Source: Natrinema limicola JCM 13563 (GTDB lineage: Archaea; Halobacteriota; Halobacteria; Halobacteriales; Natrialbaceae). Taken from it: a stretch of DNA of 64,000 nucleotides. Positions 8,403 to 16,425 of the stretch are shown piece by piece; the stretch's first letter is position 1, and each line of letters opens with the position of its first letter. The stretch spans positions 96,818 through 160,817 of the forward strand of contig NZ_AOIT01000016.1 of assembly GCF_000337475.1 (NCBI RefSeq), in the 5' to 3' direction. The notes under the pieces were generated by a model. That model was given only the letters and a program-made list of their open reading frames with translations. It was not told the DNA's origin and did no database searches. The position numbers and the translations under genes are program-made.

Positions 8403-10736
8403 ATGGCTGTACTCTGGCTGGACGAGATCGGTGCCGACGACCTCGAGAAGGTCGGCGGTAAAGGTGCCTCCCTGGGCGAACTTACGGGTGCGGGGCTACC
8501 CGTCCCACCGGGATTCGTCGTAACCGCCGGGACTTATCGTTCGTTTATCGAAGAAGCCGAGATCGACGAAGAACTGTTCGCAGCCGTCGACGTCGACGTC
8601 GATGACTCGGCCGCGCTGGCTGACGCTGCAGACCGCGCACAGGAACTCATCCTCGAGACGCCGTTCCCCGACGAGCTTCGCGAGGAGATCCTCGAGAGCT
8701 ACCGCGAGGTCGGCGACGGCGAGGCGTTCGTCGCCGTCCGCTCGTCGGCGACTGCAGAGGACCTGCCCGATGCGTCCTTTGCCGGCCAACAGGAGACGTT
8801 CCTCAACGTCACCGAAGACGAGTTGCTAAAACGCGTTCGCGAGTGCTGGGCGTCGCTGTTTACCCAGCGGGCGATCTACTACCGTCAGGAGCAGGGCTTC
8901 GACCACTCCGTCGTCAACATCGCGGTCGTCGTCCAGCAGATGGTCGACGCCGAGAAGTCTGGCGTGATGTTCACGAGTCACCCCTCGACCGGCGATCCAA
9001 CGATGATCATCGAGGCCGCGTGGGGCCTCGGCGAAGCCGTCGTCTCCGGTGCCGTCTCACCGGACAACTACATCATCGACCGCGCTGACCGATCGATGGA
9101 CGTCACCGTCGCCGAGAAGAAGGTGATGCACGAAAAAGACGAGGAGACCGGCCAAACCGTCGAGCGCGAGGTCACAGAGGACAAGCGAACGGCACGGGTC
9201 CTCGACGCCGACGAGATCGACGAGCTCATGAATCTCGGCGAGCGCGTCGAGGAGCACTACGGCGAGCCACAGGACGTCGAGTGGGCGATCGTCGATGGCG
9301 AGGTCTACATGCTGCAATCGCGGCCGATCACGACGATCGACGAGAGCGACACTGACGCCGCGACGACCGACGTCGACGCCTCGAAAGGCGTGACCGACGG
9401 CAGCGGGAGCGTCCAGGCCGCCACGGCCGACGACACCGATGTCGGTGACGAGAGCGGCTCCGGCGACGTGCTCGTCGACGGACTCGGCTCGAGTCCCGGC
9501 ACCGTCAGCGGTCCCGCCCGGATCGTCACCAAACTCGACGACCTCGCGAAGGTCGGCGAAGGCGACGTCATCGTCACCGAGATGACGATGCCCGATATGG
9601 TGCCCGCGATGAAACGCGCCTCGGGGATTATCACTGACGAGGGTGGCATGACCAGCCACGCCGCCATCGTCTCCCGTGAACTGGGCGTCCCTGCGATCGT
9701 CGGAACGACCAACGCGACGACGACGTTAGAGGACGGGCAGGTCGTCACGCTCGACGGCGACAAGGGTGCCGTCCTCGAGGGCTCGACGGTCGAACCCGAC
9801 GAGGAGACCGAACCGGTCGAGGAGGTCCGTCCGCAGTCGCCGGTCAAGCCGATGACCGCGACGGAAGTCAAAGTCAACGTCTCCATTCCCGAAGCCGCCG
9901 AACGCGCGGCCGCGACGGGTGCCGACGGCGTTGGCCTGCTGCGGACCGAGCACATGATCCTCTCGCTGAACCAGACCCCCGAGAAATATATCGAAGAAAA
10001 CGGCACGGACGCCTACATCTCGGAACTCGTCGACGGCATCCGCGGCGTCGCCGACGAGTTCTACCCGCGTCCCGTCCGCGTGCGCACACTCGACGCACCG
10101 ACCGACGAGTTCCGCCAGCTCGAGGGCGGCGACGACGAACCCGAAGAGCACAACCCCATGCTCGGCTACCGCGGTATCCGCCGCTCGCTCGACCGGACTG
10201 ACGTCTTCGCCCACGAACTCGAGGCCTTTTGCCGGCTCTACGAGATGGGCTACGACAACGTCGAGATCATGTTCCCGCTGGTCAACGACGCCGAAGACGT
10301 CTATCGCGCCAAAGCGTGCATGAAAGAGGCCGGCATCGACCCCGAGAAGCGCCGCTGGGGTGCCATGATCGAGACGCCAGCCGCCGCGCTGTCGGTCGAG
10401 GAGATGGCCGAGGCGGGGATCGACTTTGCCTCCTTCGGGACCAACGACCTGACCCAGTATACGCTCGCAGTCGATCGGAACAACGAGAACGTCGCCGACC
10501 GCTTCGACGAACTCCACCCAGCCGTGTTGCGCCTGATCGGCAACGTCATCGAGACCTGCCGCGAACACGACATCGACACGAGCATCTGTGGCCAGGCCGG
10601 CTCCAAACCCGAGATGGTCCAGTACCTCGTCAACGAGGGGATCAGCTCCATCTCCGCGAACATCGACGCCGTCCGTGACGTCCAACACGAGGTCAAACGC
10701 GTCGAACAGAAGCTGCTGCTCGACTCGGTCCGCTAA
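8403..10736 (+). CDS. ppsA: Phosphoenolpyruvate synthase
   Basis: The protein has 777 residues. It makes PEP from pyruvate and ATP, the entry to gluconeogenesis. The order is canonical: an N-terminal ATP-grasp part ('GGKGASLGEL' near 18, 'VAVRSSATAEDLPDASFAG' near 105), a swivelling phosphohistidine domain with catalytic His in 'GGMTSHAAIV' near 418, and a C-terminal PEP/pyruvate barrel with 'FGTNDLTQYTL' near 680 and 'CGQAGSKP' near 728. A Ser/Asp-rich linker around residues 340-365 is a haloarchaeal insertion. The ATG at MAVLWLDE matches the family start and the TATA spacing; an in-frame start 72 bases upstream is not needed. Confidence 0.96.
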   Translation: MAVLWLDEIGADDLEKVGGKGASLGELTGAGLPVPPGFVVTAGTYRSFIEEAEIDEELFAAVDVDVDDSAALADAADRAQELILETPFPDELREEILESYREVGDGEAFVAVRSSATAEDLPDASFAGQQETFLNVTEDELLKRVRECWASLFTQRAIYYRQEQGFDHSVVNIAVVVQQMVDAEKSGVMFTSHPSTGDPTMIIEAAWGLGEAVVSGAVSPDNYIIDRADRSMDVTVAEKKVMHEKDEETGQTVEREVTEDKRTARVLDADEIDELMNLGERVEEHYGEPQDVEWAIVDGEVYMLQSRPITTIDESDTDAATTDVDASKGVTDGSGSVQAATADDTDVGDESGSGDVLVDGLGSSPGTVSGPARIVTKLDDLAKVGEGDVIVTEMTMPDMVPAMKRASGIITDEGGMTSHAAIVSRELGVPAIVGTTNATTTLEDGQVVTLDGDKGAVLEGSTVEPDEETEPVEEVRPQSPVKPMTATEVKVNVSIPEAAERAAATGADGVGLLRTEHMILSLNQTPEKYIEENGTDAYISELVDGIRGVADEFYPRPVRVRTLDAPTDEFRQLEGGDDEPEEHNPMLGYRGIRRSLDRTDVFAHELEAFCRLYEMGYDNVEIMFPLVNDAEDVYRAKACMKEAGIDPEKRRWGAMIETPAAALSVEEMAEAGIDFASFGTNDLTQYTLAVDRNNENVADRFDELHPAVLRLIGNVIETCREHDIDTSICGQAGSKPEMVQYLVNEGISSISANIDAVRDVQHEVKRVEQKLLLDSVR

Positions 10737-10842
10737 CGGGTTCCGGCACTGATTTTCGACCGTCGCTGTTGTTGTGGTCGCTCGAGTGCGACACGTCTCG
10801 AACGGGGAAAGGCCCATGCTGTCGGCTCCCCTTCGCTCGAGC

Positions 10843-11394
10843 ATGAGCGATCGCTCGGACGAACTGACCGAGCGTCGGAACCGGGACGTGCCCGCGACTG
10901 ACGACCTACTCGAGGAGACGGACCGCCTGCGTTCAGAATCCGACGTCGCTGGCGGCGACGAGTCGGTCGCGTCAGCAGGTGACCCCTCGAGTGTGGCGGG
11001 TGGAGAGACGCGATCGTGGTACTCGCCGCTTACGTCACGGCTCTCGCTCGGGCGCTATTTCTCGCCAAAAGGGTACGCCGCGCTCGTGGCGCTGCTCGGT
11101 GTCGGGTTACTGGTTGGCGCGACCGTACTGCCGATCGCCGGACGCATGATCGGCATGTTCGTCACTGCCTTTCTCATCGGGCTGGTCGCGTCGAAGCGAC
11201 GCTATCTCGAGATGACGGCGGCCGGCGTCTCGGTCGGCGCTGTTGCGTCGGTGCTCAACAATATGATCCTCACCGTGGCCGGCTCCGGCCAGACGCTCGT
11301 CGCCGTCGGCGCGACCGTAGGGGTCCTCGCCGCGGTCGGCGGCTACTACTTCGGTCGCGACCTGCGTGACGGGCTGGGCCGCGATCTCGAGTGA
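10843..11394 (+). CDS. Haloarchaeal membrane protein of unknown function
   Basis: From the chosen ATG (MSDRSDELTERR) the protein has 183 residues. The first half is acidic and disordered (about 1-75). The second half has three or four short hydrophobic helices (VALLGVGLLVGATVLPIAG, then 'MFVTAFLIGLVAS', 'GAVASVLNNMILTVAGSG' and 'ATVGVLAAVGGYYF'). The Gly-rich helices resemble DUF456-like small membrane proteins. An ATG nine codons upstream at 10816 is possible. Function is unknown. It converges with the ArsR-like regulator. Confidence 0.75.
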   Translation: MSDRSDELTERRNRDVPATDDLLEETDRLRSESDVAGGDESVASAGDPSSVAGGETRSWYSPLTSRLSLGRYFSPKGYAALVALLGVGLLVGATVLPIAGRMIGMFVTAFLIGLVASKRRYLEMTAAGVSVGAVASVLNNMILTVAGSGQTLVAVGATVGVLAAVGGYYFGRDLRDGLGRDLE

Positions 11395-11420
11395 GTAGAG
11401 CCGGAAACCGATCCCGCGCG

Positions 11421-12092
11421 TTACTCGCTGTTGTACCCGTTCGTCGTCAGCTCCCAGCCGTGTTCGGTTCGGCGAACAACGCCGTTATCCGCCATCACCT
11501 CGAGTAACTCGGTGACGACCTCGCGTGGCGCGCCGAGGTCCTCACTGAGTTCGCCGACGGATTTGGGCTCCGAACGGACGCTTGCGAGCAGATCGGCGTA
11601 GATCCGACTTTCCGAACCGGCCCCGACGGCCTCGGAGATATGATCGAGCACGTCAGAGAGGCGTCCCTGCACCCAGCGCTGGGCCAGCGAGAGTTCGTTT
11701 TCGAGTTGCTCTAACTCCTCGAGGACGGCCAGCAAGTCGTCGAGGTCGTCCGTCTCGTCCCAGGCGACGTCGAGCGAGAGGTGCCGACAAGCCGTGATAT
11801 CGAAGCTGTTGTTGGCCGGATAGGCGCTCTTACTCGCGAATCCGTATGGGGAGACGGTCACCTCGAGCCTGACGTTGCGGGCGATGTGAAAGTACTTCCG
11901 TCGCTGGTCGTCGACGCGGCTCTCGATCAACCCCGCTTCCTCGAGTTTGCGTAGGTGTTCGATGACTGCCTTGGGACTCACGCCGAGGTAATCCGATATT
12001 TCGGTGACATAGCACGGTTTGCGGGCGAGCAACCGAAGGATTCGTCTTCGGTTTTCGTTCCCGAGTAGATCCAACAGCGCGGCGGAGTCCAT
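11421..12092 (-). CDS. ArsR-type winged-helix transcriptional regulator
   Basis: The protein has 223 residues. The N-terminus 'LLDLLGNENRRRILRLL' followed by 'CYVTEISDYLGVSPKAVIEH' and 'LEEAGLIESR' is a complete ArsR-like wHTH. A middle domain (about 75-135) has the pattern of a dimerisation/ligand region with a long helix (DDLLAVLEELEQLENEL). A second helical winged-helix-like unit ('LGAPREVVTELLEVMADNGV') closes the protein. Two DNA-binding-like domains in one chain are common in haloarchaeal regulators of this kind. There are no cysteines placed for arsenic sensing. The target is not visible. Confidence 0.85.
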   Translation of the reverse strand: MDSAALLDLLGNENRRRILRLLARKPCYVTEISDYLGVSPKAVIEHLRKLEEAGLIESRVDDQRRKYFHIARNVRLEVTVSPYGFASKSAYPANNSFDITACRHLSLDVAWDETDDLDDLLAVLEELEQLENELSLAQRWVQGRLSDVLDHISEAVGAGSESRIYADLLASVRSEPKSVGELSEDLGAPREVVTELLEVMADNGVVRRTEHGWELTTNGYNSE

Positions 12093-12179
12093 TACGCGAG
12101 CGTTAGTGACTGTCGCTGAAAAGCGTGTCTGCTCGAAATACGACCGGAGACGCGGTGTCTCGTCACACGGTATCACACT

Positions 12180-13064
12180 TTAGCTGTCAGCAGCGCCGCG
12201 CGAACCGCCGGACTCGGTCGGTGAGTCACCGCCACCGTTCGATTTGTCTGTCGATGGGCTGGTTGGTGTCTCCGTGGGACGAGCTGACGACCGGTCGGTC
12301 GAATTGCTCTCCGATGGCTGAGTAGCCGAATTACCCTCTGATGGCTGATCAGCAGAACTGCTTTCCGATGGCTGAGTAGCCGAATTGCCCTCCGATGGCT
12401 GATCAGCTGGACTGGCCTTCGACGGGCGGTCATCCGGCCCGCCTGCCGACGACTGCTCGGTGTCGGGGCCACGCTCGCTTGGCGGTCCGGTGGACACGTT
12501 AGATGGATCGTTGCTAGCAATACCCTGGGCGACTGCCGCAACGCCTGGACGGGCTTGCTTTGAGGTGTTCTGCCGGACTGCAGCCACGTCTCGCTGGAGG
12601 TCTACAAGTCGATCTTGCGCGACGCCGACCTCCGCGGCATGGCGCTCGGTCCGTTCGATCGACTGCTCGAGAGCGGCGAGTTGTACCGTCAGTCGGGACA
12701 GCTGCGACTGGTAGGCACCCTGCGAGAGCTGGTCGCGGTTCGCTTTCAGTTGTTTGCGTTCGGCCTCGAGGGCGGCGACTTTTTCCTCGAGTTCGGCTGT
12801 GCGGTCGCTGACGAGTGTTGCCTTGCGCTCGGTATCGGTACGTTCGTAGGCCGTCTCGAACAGTTCGGTTTCGATCGCGTTACTCGTGTCGGCTGCGCTG
12901 GCTTGCATCATCGTGCCGACGGACGCGTTCGTCGAGGCCGACTGGGTTTCATCGGAGTCGGCCGCGGTGAACGTGCTCGCGACGACACCGCTCGTAACTG
13001 GCGCGACTGTGAGGCCGACGATAGCGAGGGTCACCAGGAGGGCGACGGACCGCGTGGTTCTCAT
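12180..13064 (-). CDS. Secreted coiled-coil protein with Ser/Gln-rich repeat tail
   Basis: The protein has 294 residues. A Sec-type signal peptide (MRTTRSVALLVTLAIVGLTV) is followed by a Ser/Thr-rich segment. A long charged coiled coil follows (about 85-165, rich in E, K and R: ELEEKVAALEAERKQLK). After residue 180 comes a low-complexity tail of Pro, Ser, Asp and Gln with four near-identical 9-residue units (QPSEGNSAT / QPSESSSAD). There is no C-terminal membrane anchor or PGF motif, so it is probably released or held by the coiled coil. Glycosylation of the tail is likely (many N-x-S/T). No family is recognised. Confidence 0.8.
   Translation of the reverse strand: MRTTRSVALLVTLAIVGLTVAPVTSGVVASTFTAADSDETQSASTNASVGTMMQASAADTSNAIETELFETAYERTDTERKATLVSDRTAELEEKVAALEAERKQLKANRDQLSQGAYQSQLSRLTVQLAALEQSIERTERHAAEVGVAQDRLVDLQRDVAAVRQNTSKQARPGVAAVAQGIASNDPSNVSTGPPSERGPDTEQSSAGGPDDRPSKASPADQPSEGNSATQPSESSSADQPSEGNSATQPSESNSTDRSSARPTETPTSPSTDKSNGGGDSPTESGGSRGAADS
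12311..12418 (-). repeat. Four tandem 27-base units inside the secreted coiled-coil gene
   Basis: Units begin at 12311, 12338, 12365 and 12392, each about 27 bases with the core GATGGCTGA (plus strand). They encode 9-residue repeats rich in Gln, Pro, Ser and Glu. Units alternate in type (1 with 3, 2 with 4), so an earlier 54-base duplication is likely. Such repeats can vary in number by slippage. Confidence 0.85.
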
Positions 13065-13388
13065 CGATCGTATTGTCGTTCAGAATATCCTAAAAAGACA
13101 GACCTTCGTTCGAATCGTTTACTCGGATCGTTCGACCGTTGAAATCCGTTTTGAGCGTTCACAACGGGCTGACATTCCGTAATATTCTCGTTCGGCTGCC
13201 GACCGTGTGGCCCAGCTGTCACAGTGGCTGACCGAGAGTACACGCGGTTTCATTACACGGTTCACGAAATCAATCATATCTATACTGTGATTTGGCAGTC
13301 GCTGTCGGCCGGAAACATCTTTGATAGCGCGTCGTTGTAACCCTGTCCGAAAACAGTTATCCCGCTCCAGTCCTTGGCACTAGCTAGC
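13065..13388. other. Divergent promoter region, no gene seen
   Basis: This is the AT-richer spacer between the secreted protein (leftward) and the DUF5802-like gene (rightward). AGTTATCC at 13355-13362 lies about 27 bases before the rightward ATG and fits its TATA box. CTTTTTAGG on the minus strand near 13090 may serve the leftward gene. No RNA gene or reading frame is convincing. Confidence 0.5.
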
Positions 13389-13781
13389 ATGTTCGAGCTC
13401 TTCTCTCGAGGCTACTATCTCGGACGGCTCTACGTGACCCCAACCGACGGGGATCACGCGCTCATGCACAACGAGCAACACGAGCGAATCAACGAGGAGG
13501 TGTACGCGACCGGCGACGGCCTCGAGCGGCTCGACACGCCGCTGGTGATGAAACTCGAGACGCGTCATTTCCCGGTTCACGGGGCCGCCGACGTTCCGAC
13601 GAATACGCTTGCGCTGCCGGAACCGATGCTCGAGGGAACCAGCGTTCGGAATCCGCCCTCGCTTCAGGAAGTGTTTCTGGCCCGTCGGGAACGCGCTCGC
13701 CAACTGCTCTCGATTGCTGGCGGGTGGCAGACCGACGACGCAACGTCGTCCGACGACTGGCCGTCGACTGCCGGAACCTAG
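13389..13781 (+). CDS. DUF5802-like haloarchaeal protein
   Basis: The protein has 130 residues. It opens MFELFSRGYYLGRLYV, the recognisable start of a small haloarchaea-restricted family (DUF5802 as I recall it), and continues 'VMKLETRHFPVHGAADVP'. A TATA-like box lies 27-34 bases upstream of this ATG. It is soluble and acidic, with no catalytic motif seen. It lies 29 bases before the Vms1-like gene on the same strand, and the two are probably co-transcribed. That may hint at a link with translation quality control, but nothing in its own sequence shows it. Confidence 0.75.
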   Translation: MFELFSRGYYLGRLYVTPTDGDHALMHNEQHERINEEVYATGDGLERLDTPLVMKLETRHFPVHGAADVPTNTLALPEPMLEGTSVRNPPSLQEVFLARRERARQLLSIAGGWQTDDATSSDDWPSTAGT

Positions 13782-13810
13782 AAGTAGTCTCGCTTCCCGA
13801 TTTCGGCCGC

Positions 13811-14740
13811 ATGCTCGACGAGTTGCTCGGCCGCGCGTCGCTCAAACAGCGTATCGACGAGCTCGAGGCGGAAACCGAGCGGTTGCGAAAGCGCTACGAG
13901 GCCGAAGCCGAACGCCGGGCCGAGGCTGCCACCGCCCGACAGGAGGTCGAAGAGCGTAACAATCGGCTCGAGGACCGGATCGCCCAGCTCGAGGGCGAAC
14001 TCGAGCAGTTCGAAGACGACGAGACGGCACTCGAGGTCCGTCGCCGTGAACAGCTCCGTGGGGCCCGACTCGAGGAGGTCCTCGATCGACTCGCGTCGTT
14101 TCGAACGGGGCGCGAGGGGGCGCTGACTGCCGTTATCGACGACGAGGTTCCTGACACGGTCCGCGACGACCTCGCGGACGTCCTCGGCGAACGGGTCGCC
14201 CTCATCGACGAGACCGCACCGTGTCTCTGCTGTATCGACGATGCCGGCCTACTGGCAGTGACGCTCGAGCCGCCGATCTCCCCCGACGTCGACGCGACGT
14301 GGAGCGATCGATTCGAACTCGAGCGCGAGTGGTTCCTGCCGACCGGCCGCCACGCGGTCGCGCTGGTCCGGACCGACCTGTTCGCCTGCGGTGTCTACGA
14401 GGGCAACGAGCGCGTCGACTACCGCGGTTTCGAAAGCGACGTCAAAGGCAGCCACTCGAAAGGCGGCTTCTCACAGGCCCGGTTCGAGCGGATCCGTGAC
14501 GACCAGATCGACACCCACCTCGAGCGCTGTCGCGAGGCGCTTGCGGCGTACGAAACTGGCGGCGAACGCGCCGAAACGCCGCTCGTTATCGTAGGCCAGC
14601 GCGGGATCGTCGACACTCTGGTCGACGAATCGGACCTCGAGCCAACCGCGACGGCCGCCGTCGACGCGACCGGCGATCCGGAGCCAGCGCTTGCAGACGC
14701 CGTCCGCTCGTTCTGGACGACGGAGTTGCAAGTACTGTGA
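13811..14740 (+). CDS. Vms1/Ankzf1-type peptidyl-tRNA hydrolase (VLRF1 domain)
   Basis: The protein has 309 residues. The N-terminal third (about 12-95) is a charged coiled coil. The rest is an eRF1-like release domain: 'YRGFESDVKGSHSKGGFSQ' with 'ARFERIRDDQ' near residues 200-230 is the signature of Vms1/Ankzf1. There a Gln after GG acts like the GGQ of release factors. Eukaryotic Vms1 frees nascent chains from tRNA on stalled 60S subunits; the archaeal version is expected to rescue stalled ribosomes. 'CLCCIDDAG' near 137 adds a Cys cluster. The ATG is chosen because the open frame upstream overlaps the previous gene. Confidence 0.85.
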   Translation: MLDELLGRASLKQRIDELEAETERLRKRYEAEAERRAEAATARQEVEERNNRLEDRIAQLEGELEQFEDDETALEVRRREQLRGARLEEVLDRLASFRTGREGALTAVIDDEVPDTVRDDLADVLGERVALIDETAPCLCCIDDAGLLAVTLEPPISPDVDATWSDRFELEREWFLPTGRHAVALVRTDLFACGVYEGNERVDYRGFESDVKGSHSKGGFSQARFERIRDDQIDTHLERCREALAAYETGGERAETPLVIVGQRGIVDTLVDESDLEPTATAAVDATGDPEPALADAVRSFWTTELQVL

Positions 14741-14863
14741 GACCCGAAGCACACGAGGATGCCAGCGACCGATACGGTCGATGTCGCCATCGGTGACGGC
14801 TCTCGAGATGCGCTCGAGACGTCATGGATCCGTGTCCGACAGTCTGACTCCGTCTGTGGGACG

Positions 14864-15058
14864 TCAGTAGCCGCTGCCGTCGGCAAAACAGCGACCGCAT
14901 TTGGTTACGTCCGCATCGGTGACCGCTCGCTCGATAGCGATCAGACGGAGATTGTCGTGAGCGACGTGGATGGTTGCACCACAGGTCGTCCGGAAGTCAG
15001 AACTGCCGGTCTCGTGTCTGTGTATCTTGTTTGTCGTTTCGTTCAGGACGCCATCCAT
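14864..15058 (-). CDS. Small Cys-rich haloarchaeal protein, possible zinc finger
   Basis: The protein has 64 residues. The start MDGVLNETTNK is supported by a CTTATTAT box about 25-30 bases upstream on the minus strand, leaderless spacing. One Cys in 'FRTTCGATIHVAH' and the pair in 'DVTKCGRCF', with nearby His, could bind one zinc ion. It resembles the many tiny CxxC proteins of haloarchaea, most with unknown roles. A longer open frame upstream is not supported. It converges with the Vms1-like gene. Confidence 0.7.
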   Translation of the reverse strand: MDGVLNETTNKIHRHETGSSDFRTTCGATIHVAHDNLRLIAIERAVTDADVTKCGRCFADGSGY

Positions 15059-15286
15059 GTTCAGTGCCACCACTTCACACGATAATAAGCGCACCGACCG
15101 TTGCATCCGCGATGGACGGTAGCCGGCTTCCATCGGGTCCGTCCGTGTTCGAGACGTCGCCATGAAACGCTCAGTTGACACCAGCGCCCGTCATAGCAGC
15201 GTCCGACGATGGCCGCGGTAGTACGCCACTACTTAACAAATAGTTCCATCCGTTTCGTTTCAAGCCGAGTCCACGGGCAAGCCCCA

Positions 15287-15315
15287 CCCCCAAAGCGCCG
15301 AAGGCGCTTAGGGGG
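15287..15315. repeat. Strong hairpin, IS200/IS605-end-like
   Basis: CCCCC-A-AAGCGCC, loop GAA, GGCGCTT-A-GGGGG: twelve base pairs with one A-A mismatch. On the minus strand it lies in GTCAACTACTCCCCC...GGGGGTGGGGCTTG. The same pattern recurs at 33.8 kb (GTGAACTACCCCGCC...GGGGGCGGGGGCTTG). Such GTnAACTACyCC/GGGGCTTG pairs resemble ends of haloarchaeal IS200/IS605 (TnpB) elements. No transposase or tnpB lies beside it. The surrounding spacer (15059-15405) has no gene that I can support. Confidence 0.6.
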
Positions 15316-15405
15316 AGTAGTTGACCCGAGTTCGATACGTGTTTGCTTCTCACTGCCACCCGACGGTTCAGGTAGTTCAAGTACTCCCTCGTCTATCCCA
15401 CACGT

Positions 15406-16425
15406 ATGCGTGTTGCAATTCTCGCCCACGAGAAATTCCCCGACAACGCCAAAACCGCCCTCGGTATCCTCCGCTATGCCGACCACGATGTCGTCTCAGT
15501 TCTCGATCGAACGGCCGACGGACACCGTGTCTCCGATTTCGTCCCCGACGTACAGGATGCACCGATCGTCGCCGGGATGGACGCCATAGAGCCCGACGAC
15601 ATCGATGCCTTGGTGATCGGCATCGCACCGATCGGCGGCGGCTTCGACGAGAGCTGGCGCGACGACGTTCGAACGGCACTCGAGTACGGCTGTGACGTGA
15701 TCTCGGGACTGCACTACTTCCTCGAAGACGACGAGGAGTTCGCCCAACTGGCTGCCGAGAACGACTGCGACCTCTGGGACGTGCGGAACCCGCCCGAAGA
15801 CCTCACAGTCGCCGAGGGCAGAGCCGATGAGGTCGACGCTGAGGTAATCCTCACCGTCGGTACCGACTGCTCTGCCGGTAAGATGACGACGACGATGGAA
15901 CTCGCCCGCGACGCTCGCGCGGCAGGCCACGACGCCGCCGTGATCCCGACGGGCCAGACGGGTATCATGATCGAGGGCTGGGGCAATCCGATCGATCGCG
16001 TCGTCAGCGACTTCACTGCAGGGGCGGTCGAAGAGATGATCCTCGAGAAAGGTGACGAGCACGACTATCTGTTCGTCGAGGGACAGGGCAGCATCGTCCA
16101 CCCGGCGTACTCGGCGGTCACGCTCGGTATCCTCCATGGGTCGATGGCCGACAACCTCGTCCTCTGTCACAACGCCGGCCAAGAGGCGATCCACGGCTAC
16201 GAGTCGTTCGCGCTGCCGTCGATTCCGACGTACGTCGATCTCTACGAGAACGTCGCCGCTCCGGTCGCGGACAGCGAAATCGTCGCCGGCGCGCTGAACA
16301 CGTCCGCCCTCGAGGACGACGAGGCAGCCCGCGACGCTGTCGACGCGTACGCCGACACGCTCGATGCGCCCGCGACCGACGTGATCCGTTTCGGGACCGA
16401 CGCGGTACTCGACGAACTGCTATGA
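15406..16425 (+). CDS. dgcN: DUF1611 protein, D-glutamate N-acetyltransferase-like
   Basis: The protein has 339 residues. An N-terminal Rossmann-like DUF1611_N part (MRVAILAHEKFPDN, 'GIAPIGGGFDESW' near 68) is followed by a P-loop-like DUF1611 domain. That domain carries 'TVGTDCSAGKMTTTMEL' near 155 and 'IPTGQTGIMIEGWG' near 183. DUF1611 proteins paired with a dipeptide-epimerase-like gene were described as DgcN, which N-acetylates D-glutamate, in marine bacteria and haloarchaea. Here the next gene starts within its stop (ATGA), the same pairing. The function therefore rests on family plus context; the older label 'NAD-dependent epimerase' has no support in the sequence. Confidence 0.85.
   Translation: MRVAILAHEKFPDNAKTALGILRYADHDVVSVLDRTADGHRVSDFVPDVQDAPIVAGMDAIEPDDIDALVIGIAPIGGGFDESWRDDVRTALEYGCDVISGLHYFLEDDEEFAQLAAENDCDLWDVRNPPEDLTVAEGRADEVDAEVILTVGTDCSAGKMTTTMELARDARAAGHDAAVIPTGQTGIMIEGWGNPIDRVVSDFTAGAVEEMILEKGDEHDYLFVEGQGSIVHPAYSAVTLGILHGSMADNLVLCHNAGQEAIHGYESFALPSIPTYVDLYENVAAPVADSEIVAGALNTSALEDDEAARDAVDAYADTLDAPATDVIRFGTDAVLDELL

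Noticed and set aside
12311..12418. CRISPR-like regular repeats
   Set aside because: The units are directly adjacent with no spacers and are in frame in a protein gene, so they are protein repeats. No other regular array was found in the window.
12173..12541. 122-codon frame with repeated ISHRRAIRLLSHR units
   Set aside because: It is the 27-base DNA repeat of the secreted coiled-coil gene read in the wrong frame.
14759..15085. 108-codon plus-strand frame after the Vms1-like gene
   Set aside because: It lies opposite the small Cys-rich gene, which has a well-placed TATA box and metal-site cysteines. The plus frame has no motif.
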